Positions 18,029-26,620 of a stretch of DNA of 64,000 nucleotides are shown piece by piece. The stretch covers positions 1 to 64,000 of the forward strand of contig CAYNFR010000017.1 in NCBI GenBank assembly GCA_964396595.1. Direction: 5' to 3'. The stretch is from CAYNFR01 sp964396595 (lineage in GTDB: Bacteria > Bacteroidota > Bacteroidia > Chitinophagales > Saprospiraceae). How positions within the stretch are numbered: the stretch's first letter is position 1; each line of letters opens with the position of its first letter. A program made the position numbers and the translations under genes. Under the pieces are notes generated by a model. That model ran no database searches and was not told the origin of the DNA. It saw only the letters and a program-made list of their open reading frames with translations.

Positions 18029-18928
18029 CTATTCTCCATCTCCCGGCACGTATAAAGCCCCTTCTGCCTCCTTCGCATTTGCAGGGTTTGTGCCTCTCAT
18101 CGTTGTAATATAACTTGAAACCTGTTGAATATTAACGGGTCTGAGTTGCGTCTTCCATGGTATCATTCCTTTCTCAGGAACACCATTGGTAATTACAGAA
18201 AATATGTCTTTTAATGATCCACCGTGAATCCAGTAATCATCCGTAAAATTAGGCCCTACACCACCCTCACCATATACGCCATGACAAGCAATACAATTCT
18301 TATCATAAATATCCTTGCCTTGCGCAAGACTTGCCTCGTCAAGCAGCAGTGTTACTGTGTTAGCATTCACTGTATTAGCTGAACGATCTATAAAAGCTTG
18401 CTTTTGTGCTTCTCCTTCTTCCATTGCAGCCATGTACTCCTTTTCCGAACTCCATTCCTGTCCAGAAAAATGGTAGTAATACATATATACTACAGACCAT
18501 ATTATCGTACCGTACATAATGCCTAACCACCATGGTGGCAATTTATTATCCAGCTCTCGTATGCCATCATAATCATGCCCCAAGTCAATTGTGCCTTCCT
18601 TCTCAACAGGAACTAAACTTACCATCCATTGATAAAAACGGGTAAAACTTGACTCTCGCAATACCTCTTTAACCTGCTCACTGTCTTTAACACCCATATC
18701 CGCCAGAGCCTTTAACTTTTGTAGCTCCATCAGCTTAGATATTAAATTATAAATAGCAGCTATACCAGCAATAAATATTGCTGAGCCTATAATTAATATA
18801 ATGTTATTATATGCACTATTCCATATAGTAGGTGTCTGAGTTAGAGCAATATCCTCTTGTGCCATCAATGCACTTGAAAAAGACAAAAATGCCATTAATC
18901 CACCTATTTCTTTAAAATATATTTTCAT
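18029..18928 (-). CDS. ccoP: cbb3 oxidase subunit III, mono-haem type
   Basis: The subunit passes electrons from cytochromes to the catalytic subunit. The 299-residue protein has a signal-like first helix, a second membrane segment (about 43-63), the FixP N-terminal block LDNKLPPWWLGIMYGTIIW with its helix (about 127-153), and one cytochrome c domain with CIACH (212-216) and a likely Met ligand in GMIPW. Proteobacterial CcoP carries two CxxCH motifs; here there is only one. It follows ccoQ by 39 nt. Confidence 0.9.
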   Translation of the reverse strand: MKIYFKEIGGLMAFLSFSSALMAQEDIALTQTPTIWNSAYNNIILIIGSAIFIAGIAAIYNLISKLMELQKLKALADMGVKDSEQVKEVLRESSFTRFYQWMVSLVPVEKEGTIDLGHDYDGIRELDNKLPPWWLGIMYGTIIWSVVYMYYYHFSGQEWSSEKEYMAAMEEGEAQKQAFIDRSANTVNANTVTLLLDEASLAQGKDIYDKNCIACHGVYGEGGVGPNFTDDYWIHGGSLKDIFSVITNGVPEKGMIPWKTQLRPVNIQQVSSYITTMRGTNPANAKEAEGALYVPGDGE

Positions 18929-18967
18929 CTCATTTAAATTGAAAATTTTATAACTTATATTAATATA

Positions 18968-19144
18968 TTAACCTTCCTGCGAATCATCATCTGCCAGAGG
19001 CAATGATGATAGACGTTGTATCTCTTCACTATTTTTTCTAAGAGCCATAACCGCAGCGGTTATAAATACAAAGAGAAAGGTCAAAAGAGCAAATAATGCC
19101 ATCCAATTTATATTCCCGGCTGACTCTAAAATATATTTATACAT
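18968..19144 (-). CDS. ccoQ: cbb3 oxidase small subunit CcoQ
   Basis: A 58-residue protein (MYKYILESAGNINWM...) with a single transmembrane helix (about 14-36), followed by a short polar tail with ALRKNSEE. Size, position between ccoNO and ccoP, and topology match CcoQ/FixQ, which stabilises the oxidase. ATG at 19144 is 22 nt after the ccoNO stop. Confidence 0.82.
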   Translation of the reverse strand: MYKYILESAGNINWMALFALLTFLFVFITAAVMALRKNSEEIQRLSSLPLADDDSQEG

Positions 19145-19166
19145 AATTATTTATTTAGGTGTTGAA

Positions 19167-21299
19167 TTAATCAGACTCCGAGGCTGTCACGGGTGGCTTA
19201 ATGTCTGTACCTAGTCGTTGGAGATACGCTATCATCGCAATAATCTCTTTTTTCTCTAGGCCATCTTTTTCTATACCCGCGCTTCTCAAAGATTGCGCAA
19301 TCTGTTCAGATTGAATTTCAAGATCTCTGAGTGCCGTCTTATCAAAATCATCCTCGTAAGGCACTCCGAGAGATTTGTGTACTTTCATTTTAGCAACCGT
19401 ATACTTGGTATTGAGATCTCTCGTTGTTAACCAATCATACTTAGGCATTATTGAGCCGGGGGACATCGTAGTAGGGTCATACATATGATAGTAATGCCAG
19501 CTATCAGGATATTTCCCACCTTGTCGATGTAGGTCAGGACCTGTCCTCTTAGAACCCCATAGATGTGGTCTATCATAAACAAATTCGCCGGACTTAGAAA
19601 ACTCACCATATCGCTCAGTCTCGGATCGGAAAGGTCTGATCATCTGTGAATGGCATCCTACGCAGCCCTCTCTGATATAAATGTCTCGACCTTCCAGTTC
19701 CAATGGTGTATATGGCTGAACACTAGCAATTTTAGGTACGTTCTTGTCAATGAACAACATAGGAAGTATCTCTATCAATCCACCGATAAGGACAAGTACT
19801 GTAGCCGCTACTAGCATTTGCACGGGTCTCCTTTCTATCCATCTATGCCAGTATTCTCCCTTATGAGCTACGACGACTGGTCGTGGTGCTGATGTGACTT
19901 CAGTATCCTCAACCTTATGTCCCTTTGCCGTGCGGTAAAGATTATAGAGCATAACCAAGGCTCCTGACAAATATATTATACCGGCTATTCCTCTGATTAA
20001 GTACATAGGCAGAATCTGCGTGACCGTCTCAAGAAAATTGCCGTAGGCTAAAAATCCATCAGGTGTGAATCTCTTCCACATCATACTCTGTGTCCATCCT
20101 GCCCAATACAAAGGAATCGCATAAAACATAATACCCATTGTTGCAATCCAGAAATGCGCATTGGCAAGAGTGGTAGAATACAGTTTAGTGCGATACAACC
20201 TTGGTATCAACCAATAAAGCATACCAAAAGTCAACATGCCATTCCATCCCAATGCACCTACATGTACGTGACCCACTGTCCAATCTGTATAATGGCTAAT
20301 GGCATTAATACTCTTAATTGATAATAGTGGCCCCTCCAGTGTTGCCATACCATATGCAGAGATAGCCACTACAAAAAATTTCAAAATTGGATCCGTACGT
20401 ACTCGGTCCCATGCGCCCCTAAGTGTGAGTAATCCATTAAGCATCCCACCCCATGATGGTGCAATCAGCATCAATGAAAACACCGTACCCAGGCTCTGCG
20501 CCCAGTCGGGTAAGGATGTATATAAAAGATGGTGAGGACCTGCCCAGATATAAATAAATATTAATCCCCAGAAGTGAACAATCGAAAGTTTGTAAGAATA
20601 AACAGCTCTATTGGCCGCTTTAGGCAAGAAATAATACATTAGGCCGAGATACGGTGTTGTTAAAAAGAACGCCACTGCATTGTGCCCATACCACCACTGA
20701 ATAAGTGCATCTTGTACGCCTGCAAAAACAGGCACGCTATGCAATAAACCTACCGGGATCGCTAAACTTTTTATAACATGAAGAACAGTAACAGTCACCC
20801 AGGTTGCGATATAAAACCATATCGCAACATATAAATGACTCTCTCTCCTTTTTAAAATTGTGCCGAACATATTGATGCCAAAGGCCACCCACACCAAGGC
20901 AATGGCAATGTCAATAGGCCACTCCAGTTCAGCATATTCGTGACTCGAAGTAATCCCCAATGGCAAAGTAATAGCCGCTGATACAATAATAAGCTGCCAG
21001 CCCCAGAAATTGATTTTTGACAGTAAGTCACTGAACATCCGCGCCCTTAACAATCGCTGAAGCGAATAATAAACGCCGGCAAAAATCCCATTGCCTACAA
21101 AAGCAAAAATAACCGCATTGGTATGAAGTGGTCTGATTCTACCAAATGTAAGTTCAGGCAATAAATTAAAAGAAGGGTACACCATCTGGAAGGCTATAAT
21201 CACCCCCACTAACATTCCCACTACACCCCAGATAGCAGTAGCAATTGCAAATAATCTGACAATCTTGTCATCATATTTAAAAGTATCCATTTGACTCAT
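19167..21299 (-). CDS. ccoNO: cbb3 cytochrome c oxidase, fused subunits I and II
   Basis: This is the catalytic core of a high-affinity oxidase that reduces oxygen to water and conserves proton-motive force. The first 475 residues are CcoN with about twelve transmembrane helices and conserved histidines (for example RPLHTNAV, WWYGHNAV, WTVGHVHVG). Residues about 490-710 are CcoO, a membrane-anchored mono-haem c domain with REGCVGCHSQMIRPF. Separate genes in Proteobacteria, the two are fused here, as is common in Bacteroidota. It is the second gene of the cco operon, after ccoS. Confidence 0.95.
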   Translation of the reverse strand: MSQMDTFKYDDKIVRLFAIATAIWGVVGMLVGVIIAFQMVYPSFNLLPELTFGRIRPLHTNAVIFAFVGNGIFAGVYYSLQRLLRARMFSDLLSKINFWGWQLIIVSAAITLPLGITSSHEYAELEWPIDIAIALVWVAFGINMFGTILKRRESHLYVAIWFYIATWVTVTVLHVIKSLAIPVGLLHSVPVFAGVQDALIQWWYGHNAVAFFLTTPYLGLMYYFLPKAANRAVYSYKLSIVHFWGLIFIYIWAGPHHLLYTSLPDWAQSLGTVFSLMLIAPSWGGMLNGLLTLRGAWDRVRTDPILKFFVVAISAYGMATLEGPLLSIKSINAISHYTDWTVGHVHVGALGWNGMLTFGMLYWLIPRLYRTKLYSTTLANAHFWIATMGIMFYAIPLYWAGWTQSMMWKRFTPDGFLAYGNFLETVTQILPMYLIRGIAGIIYLSGALVMLYNLYRTAKGHKVEDTEVTSAPRPVVVAHKGEYWHRWIERRPVQMLVAATVLVLIGGLIEILPMLFIDKNVPKIASVQPYTPLELEGRDIYIREGCVGCHSQMIRPFRSETERYGEFSKSGEFVYDRPHLWGSKRTGPDLHRQGGKYPDSWHYYHMYDPTTMSPGSIMPKYDWLTTRDLNTKYTVAKMKVHKSLGVPYEDDFDKTALRDLEIQSEQIAQSLRSAGIEKDGLEKKEIIAMIAYLQRLGTDIKPPVTASESD

Positions 21300-21324
21300 G
21301 CGTTAGTACTTTTAATAATTAAGT

Positions 21325-21501
21325 TCATTGAATATTTTTCTCATTAATTTCTGAAGTCGGAACATCGTCTTCAAATAAAACCCTGACTGAAGGTGTGAAA
21401 GAATCATCATATTGACCTGATCTGACTGCCCATATAAATGCAGCCAAAAATCCTATTGCAACAACCAATGAAATGACTATTAAAAAAATCAGGATTTCCA
21501 T
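21325..21501 (-). CDS. ccoS: cbb3 oxidase maturation protein CcoS
   Basis: A 58-residue single-pass membrane protein beginning MEILIFLIVISLVVAIGFLA, with the diagnostic family block FIWAVRSGQYDD just after the helix and RVLFED later. CcoS is needed to insert haem and copper into CcoN. It starts the cco operon, 25 nt upstream of ccoNO, and has an FNR-like box 73 nt upstream. Confidence 0.88.
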   Translation of the reverse strand: MEILIFLIVISLVVAIGFLAAFIWAVRSGQYDDSFTPSVRVLFEDDVPTSEINEKNIQ

Positions 21502-21567
21502 TTTCTAATTTTAACACAATGTAGCCCCCTCTATTAGTAAGCAATATGAGCCTTGTCACCTTACGAG

Positions 21568-21581
21568 ATGATCTGCGTCAA
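21568..21581 (-). promoter_or_regulatory. FNR/CRP-like operator of the cco operon
   Basis: On the minus strand TTGAC-GCAG-ATCAT matches eight of ten positions of TTGAT-N4-ATCAA. Its centre is 73 nt upstream of the ccoS ATG. A -7-like TACATTGT (21516-21523) would put the box near -62, a class I activator position. The 21502-21715 gap holds no other obvious element. Confidence 0.5.
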
Positions 21582-21715
21582 TAGACCAAAATATTCTGCG
21601 CTAAAATGTAAAACGAGCAATAACTTGATGGAAAACGAAAGACACTTTAAGGTCTCTCAATATATCAAGAGACTACAGAATGAGATTTATGCCTGCACAT
21701 TTCGCAAAAAACAAT

Positions 21716-24172
21716 TCACACCTTCGCCAGCTGTCTAAACTTCCATCTAAACAGAATCTCTGTACTGATGAGACCATAAACCATGACAGTTACACTGCTG
21801 ATAGGCATCAGAATAGCCGCCACTACAGGAGTAAGATATCCTGCCATTGCCAACGAAAGCCCTACCACATTATATATTATGGATAGTCCTACAGCCCCGT
21901 ATAACAAGCTTCGCCCTCCGACGATAAATGAAATATAATCTGTCAACCTAGAAAATGGCTCGTGAGACAGGATTACATCACATGCAGGACTAAAACTATT
22001 GTCTGCATGTGAAATCACTACACCTACATTGCTTTGACGCAATGCCCCCGCATCATTAAGGCCGTCTCCGATCATCATCACCTGACAAGATTGAGACTGA
22101 AGATCTTTGACTTTGTTCAACTTCTGAAGCGGCGTTTGGCCAAAATATAAGGGTACCTCTCCTCCGAGCAACTCAGTCATGCGTTGTTTATCATTCGAGT
22201 TATCTCCTGACAAAAGTTGGAGGCTGAATCTTGTTTTTAATCTACAGATGGTGTCCAGAATTCCCTTTCGTAAGGATTGCTTAAATGTATAACGACCTTT
22301 ATAGCGGCTATCTATTTCTACTAGTACTTCTGTCTTATCCTGATTGTCCGTCGCACCGAGAATAAACGCTGCAGATCCCATACGAATCTTAGTATTCCAC
22401 ACTATCCCTTCTAGCCCTTGGCCGATGTACTCTTTAAAATGTTCAACCTTGCAGCTCGGACCATCTTTGTGGTGTATAGTAAGTCTTCGACACAATATAT
22501 GATTCGATTGATGGACAATGGCAGCAATCATTGAAAGCTCATGTTCATTTAGTTCTTCGCCGTAAAATTCAACTGTCATGCTGTTCATATCAGTCAGCGT
22601 TCCAGTCTTATCGAATAAAATATGTGTAACATCAGCAATGGCTTCTAGCACACCCGTATTTCGCACATAAACCTGTTGTCGCGCCAATATGCGCATCATA
22701 TTACCATAAATAAATGGTACCGACAAGGCCAGTACACACGGACATGCAATGATCAGCACAGCCGTAGTAGTTTTTACCGCCATGGCCATGTCTCTTCCCA
22801 TCCAATAAATAAATGTACCTAAGGCCAATAATAATATCGCTGCAACAAAATACTTGCTGATCATATCCATCAGCTTGCTAGGCAAATCTGCTTTTTGTTC
22901 AGCAAAAACTTCTTCGTCCCACAATTTTGTAAGGTAACTCTGATCCACCGCCTTAGTAACAATCAGCTCTATCGCACTACCTTGCTGACGACCCCCGGCA
23001 TACAGCTTGTCACCCAGATTTTTTATTTGTTGGTATTCTTCTCCTGTTACAAAACTGTAATCAATCCTACCTTCACCTCCCTTCAGTAAACCATCACATG
23101 GTATAATTTCGCCGTGCTTCAACTTGATGATATCACCTATTTCAAGACTTCTCACATTGACATATGACCACATATCAGCTTCCTTGCGCTCGACCGATAT
23201 AGGGAAATATGATTTGTAATCACGATCAAAATGGATAGAATCAAAACTTCTCTGCTGAAACCATCGACCTATCAACAAGAAAAATACGAAACCGGCAAGA
23301 CTATCAAGGTATCCCTCCCCTAGTCCCATTGAAATCTCCACAATACTCCGCGTAAACAAAACAAGCATTCCGATAGCAATCGGCAGATCGATTCCAAGTT
23401 CGGCTCGACGTGCACTTGTCCACGCACTGCGTAGATAATCAGCTCCAGCATAAAATACCACCGGCAAAGCCAATAAGATATTGAAATAACTCAAATAAGT
23501 AAACGCCCTATCCCCTTGTAAGCCCAGGTACTCCGGGAAGCTCAGCAACATAATGTTTCCAAAGCAAAATCCAGCAACACCAAGTTTATAATATAGTGAC
23601 CGACCGGATTGAGGCACAGAATGACGCTTGTCAATTTTATCCAAGTTGAACCGAGGAGGATATCCTATTGAGGATAGAACCTCGATAATGCCTCTCAGAT
23701 TCATTTGGTTATGATCAAATAAGACAGAGCAAGTCTTCTTCAGATAATCGACTCTGCTCTGTTTTACTGCGGAAACAAGTTTGGTAAGGTGCTCAAGTAA
23801 CCAAATGCATGATACACAATGTATAGTCGGCAACTCTAGTACAATCTTAGTCAGATTGTCATCTTTAAAATGAACCAGCGCATCTACTACTTGCTCATCA
23901 TCCAAGAAAGCGTAATCCACTTCCTGTGGTCGCACACCCGTTCCTTCGTGATAGAAGTAACTGAGTCCATTATCCTCCAAAAGCTGAAAAACCATTACAC
24001 AGCCATTACAACAAAATGAATGATCATTCACTTCGATAAGGCCATCTTTACAATCATCCCCACAATGATGACATTGTATATCTGCCGAGCCTTTACTTCT
24101 CAAATTATTTTCTTGTAGGACAGTCGCCTGCATGAGCAAGGAAAATTTTTTCAAAAATCGTTCTAGTCTCAT
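21716..24172 (-). CDS. ccoI: copper-translocating P-type ATPase of the cbb3 system
   Basis: It exports or delivers copper for the cbb3 oxidase. The 818-residue protein has a Cys-rich N terminus (CHHCGDDCKDG and FCCNGC), a heavy-metal-associated domain with HCVSC, about eight transmembrane helices, the CPC transport motif in IIACPCVLALS, the phosphorylation site DKTGTLTD and the hinge GDGLNDAGAL. The Cys-rich leader is typical of CcoI/FixI. An alternative ATG at 24133 (MQATVLQ, 805 residues) would put the FNR-like box at 55 nt upstream instead of 16 and looks more natural. It is divergent from hemN. Confidence 0.92.
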   Translation of the reverse strand: MRLERFLKKFSLLMQATVLQENNLRSKGSADIQCHHCGDDCKDGLIEVNDHSFCCNGCVMVFQLLEDNGLSYFYHEGTGVRPQEVDYAFLDDEQVVDALVHFKDDNLTKIVLELPTIHCVSCIWLLEHLTKLVSAVKQSRVDYLKKTCSVLFDHNQMNLRGIIEVLSSIGYPPRFNLDKIDKRHSVPQSGRSLYYKLGVAGFCFGNIMLLSFPEYLGLQGDRAFTYLSYFNILLALPVVFYAGADYLRSAWTSARRAELGIDLPIAIGMLVLFTRSIVEISMGLGEGYLDSLAGFVFFLLIGRWFQQRSFDSIHFDRDYKSYFPISVERKEADMWSYVNVRSLEIGDIIKLKHGEIIPCDGLLKGGEGRIDYSFVTGEEYQQIKNLGDKLYAGGRQQGSAIELIVTKAVDQSYLTKLWDEEVFAEQKADLPSKLMDMISKYFVAAILLLALGTFIYWMGRDMAMAVKTTTAVLIIACPCVLALSVPFIYGNMMRILARQQVYVRNTGVLEAIADVTHILFDKTGTLTDMNSMTVEFYGEELNEHELSMIAAIVHQSNHILCRRLTIHHKDGPSCKVEHFKEYIGQGLEGIVWNTKIRMGSAAFILGATDNQDKTEVLVEIDSRYKGRYTFKQSLRKGILDTICRLKTRFSLQLLSGDNSNDKQRMTELLGGEVPLYFGQTPLQKLNKVKDLQSQSCQVMMIGDGLNDAGALRQSNVGVVISHADNSFSPACDVILSHEPFSRLTDYISFIVGGRSLLYGAVGLSIIYNVVGLSLAMAGYLTPVVAAILMPISSVTVMVYGLISTEILFRWKFRQLAKV

Positions 24173-24181
24173 GACCCTCAG

Positions 24182-24195
24182 ATGATTGATATCAT
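24182..24195. promoter_or_regulatory. FNR/CRP-like operator between ccoI and hemN
   Basis: ATGAT-TGAT-ATCAT is a perfect inverted repeat (arms ATGAT/ATCAT) with the same core as the other boxes of the island. Its centre is 80 nt upstream of the hemN ATG and 56 nt upstream of the preferred ccoI start, so it could serve both divergent genes. Confidence 0.5.
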
Positions 24196-24267
24196 TCGCG
24201 ATGCTGAGTCATATCATTCACATAGAAGAGGTTTTTCTAATTCTTTGTGCTGAGATTCTATATAATT

Positions 24268-25614
24268 ATGCAATATCTCTACACTAAGTATGATAAAGCC
24301 GTGCCTCGATATACCAGTTATCCGGCATTGCCCAATTGGGAAGTTAATGTGCCTACTCAGAAAGAATGGATTAGCATTATCAACGACACAATGTCCACTT
24401 CCCGCGAAATAAGTATCTATATTCATCTACCATATTGTGAAAACCTATGTACCTATTGTGCTTGCAATAAGCACATTACAAAAAATCATTCTGTCGAATC
24501 TTCTTACGTTGACGCCGTAATCAAGGAATGGAATCTATATCTCAATGAACTATCCTTTAAGCCGGTTATAAAAGAGCTACATCTTGGTGGCGGAACCCCT
24601 ACATTTTTCAGTCATGGGGAGCTGGACAGATTGTTAAAAGGAATTTTCGCTGGCGCTGAATTGGTATTAAATAAAAATTTCGCCTTTGAGGCACATCCCA
24701 GCAGTACCACTATCGATCACCTCACTACACTTGCTCGACATGGATTCAGACGAATAAGTATCGGTGTTCAAGATATTTCAGAAAAAGTTCTGAAAGCCAT
24801 CAATCGTATACAGACAACTGAACAGATCGAATATCTTACCTCAGAAGCAAGAAGACTCGGGTATGAATCGGTGAATTACGATATCATTTATGGCCTACCT
24901 TTTCAATCTATTGTTGACATTGAGGCAACTGCCAATTTTGTCAAGAAGATGAAACCTGACCGTCTTGCATTTTATAGCTATGCACACGTGCCATGGAAAA
25001 GTAAAGGTCAGCGCGCATTTACAGAAAAAGATATTGCCTTCGGACAAGAAAAATTAGATCTTAAATTACATGCTGAGAAAATATTCTTGTCATCAGCTTA
25101 TAAGCAAGTAGGCATGGATCACTATGCTCTTGAATCCGATGGCTTATGGCAAGCCAAACTTAATAAAACATTGCATCGCAACTTCATGGGCTATACCGAA
25201 TTTCATACTAATTGCTTGATAGGGCTGGGGAATAGTAGCATTTCGGAATGTGGTGAAATGTATGTACAAAACGAAAAAACGATTAATGATTATAAGTCCG
25301 CTGTTAACCAAGAACGGATTCCTATATTCAAGGGTCATCAGCTGTCTGTAATGGAAAATAGACTTAAACAACACATTATCAGTATTATATGCCATCAAAA
25401 AACCAGTTTTAACCATGATGTCAATGATCGGGAAATTACTCAGATGGCAAAATCAGAAATTGAAGATCTTGTAAAAGATGGACTTGTAAGATTTGATTCA
25501 GGTGATTTAGTCGTACTTCCCACAGGCTATCCGTTTATCAGAAATATTTGTGCGGCAATCGATCCACATTTTAAAAAAATATTACAGGAATTAACATTCA
25601 GTAAATCAATTTAA
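24268..25614 (+). CDS. hemN: oxygen-independent coproporphyrinogen III oxidase (radical SAM)
   Basis: It performs the oxidative decarboxylation in haem synthesis when oxygen is scarce. The 448-residue protein begins MQYLYTKYDKAVPRYTSYP, the usual HemN start. It has the radical-SAM cysteines in CENLCTYCAC (C57, C61, C64, with C66), the SAM-site glycines LHLGGGTPTFF, and IGVQDISEKVLKAINR. ATG at 24268 is chosen over an upstream GTG because the family start matches exactly. The divergent ccoI and shared FNR-like box tie haem supply to cbb3 assembly. HemA follows 7 nt later. Confidence 0.94.
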   Translation: MQYLYTKYDKAVPRYTSYPALPNWEVNVPTQKEWISIINDTMSTSREISIYIHLPYCENLCTYCACNKHITKNHSVESSYVDAVIKEWNLYLNELSFKPVIKELHLGGGTPTFFSHGELDRLLKGIFAGAELVLNKNFAFEAHPSSTTIDHLTTLARHGFRRISIGVQDISEKVLKAINRIQTTEQIEYLTSEARRLGYESVNYDIIYGLPFQSIVDIEATANFVKKMKPDRLAFYSYAHVPWKSKGQRAFTEKDIAFGQEKLDLKLHAEKIFLSSAYKQVGMDHYALESDGLWQAKLNKTLHRNFMGYTEFHTNCLIGLGNSSISECGEMYVQNEKTINDYKSAVNQERIPIFKGHQLSVMENRLKQHIISIICHQKTSFNHDVNDREITQMAKSEIEDLVKDGLVRFDSGDLVVLPTGYPFIRNICAAIDPHFKKILQELTFSKSI

Positions 25615-25621
25615 AGAAACT

Positions 25622-26620
25622 ATGCTATTCTTATATTCTATCAATTATCAAAGAAATACTAGTCAAGTAAGGGAAAACTACAAGCTTTCTGATCATCAGC
25701 TCAGGGAGGTATATAATCAACCTTTGGTCGAAGGATTGATGGCATTGCAAACATGCAATCGGATCGAACTACTTATCCAATCCCCCTATGATATATCCCA
25801 TGAACTCGAAAAATGGTGGCATATACAAGCCGGGAATACTTCTAAAACAAAGGCTCACATTGAAATCATCTCAGGTGATTTTTTTGTCACTAAGTATTTA
25901 CTCGAGCTGTCAGTAGGAAGACATAGTATGGTAAGATACGACGACCAGATAATCGGCCAATTAAAAAAAACGTTTTTAGATACCCTTGAAAAAAAATGGC
26001 ACACCACACATATAGAGCGATTATTTCAATGCTTGATGAAAAACTATAAAGAAGTGATCAATGAATCATCCTTTAAAAAAGGAAGCGTATCACTAGCTTA
26101 CAATACGCTGAAAATTATCAATCATCACCTAAGTGAAACTCCGAAGGCTGATCTTCTGATCATCGGTGCAGGAGATATGGCTCAACAGATTTATAAATAT
26201 GCCACAAAAGAAAATTATAATTCTATTTCATTCGCCAATAGACACATAGAATCACTGGATTTCATTCAAAACGCGGAAAGCTGCGCACGCCTATCTTTCG
26301 ACCAAATGAACGAAAGTATCCATCAATATAATGTCATTATCAATTGTATAGCTTACAATCATTTTGATAGAAATACAGCGCTACCTCATAAGATGATCAT
26401 TGATCTCAGTGCCAACAATATCTTGTCATCATTAGCCGAAGACTCGGATGTAGATTGTTTTAATCTAGAGGATATCAGCTCGGTAATAGAAGCAAATCAT
26501 ACAGATATTTATCAACTCGAAGACGAGATCAACCCCATTATAGCCCGGTCAGTTGCAGATTACTTAATGTGGGTCGGAAAATATAAATATTATTATCGAT
26601 CGCAAGTATCCTTTGCCTAG
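25622..26620 (+). CDS. hemA: glutamyl-tRNA reductase-like protein, short divergent form
   Basis: GluTR makes glutamate-1-semialdehyde, the first precursor of C5 haem synthesis. The 332-residue protein has the catalytic Cys45 in LQTCNRIEL, the substrate/tRNA block LSVGRHSMVRYDDQIIGQLK and the NADPH loop IIGAGDMAQQI. It is 80-100 residues shorter than typical GluTR and seems to lack most of the C-terminal dimerisation domain; SMVLGE is changed to SMVRYD. It may be a specialised or low-oxygen paralogue co-expressed with hemN. It overlaps the convergent gene by 4 nt. Confidence 0.82.
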   Translation: MLFLYSINYQRNTSQVRENYKLSDHQLREVYNQPLVEGLMALQTCNRIELLIQSPYDISHELEKWWHIQAGNTSKTKAHIEIISGDFFVTKYLLELSVGRHSMVRYDDQIIGQLKKTFLDTLEKKWHTTHIERLFQCLMKNYKEVINESSFKKGSVSLAYNTLKIINHHLSETPKADLLIIGAGDMAQQIYKYATKENYNSISFANRHIESLDFIQNAESCARLSFDQMNESIHQYNVIINCIAYNHFDRNTALPHKMIIDLSANNILSSLAEDSDVDCFNLEDISSVIEANHTDIYQLEDEINPIIARSVADYLMWVGKYKYYYRSQVSFA

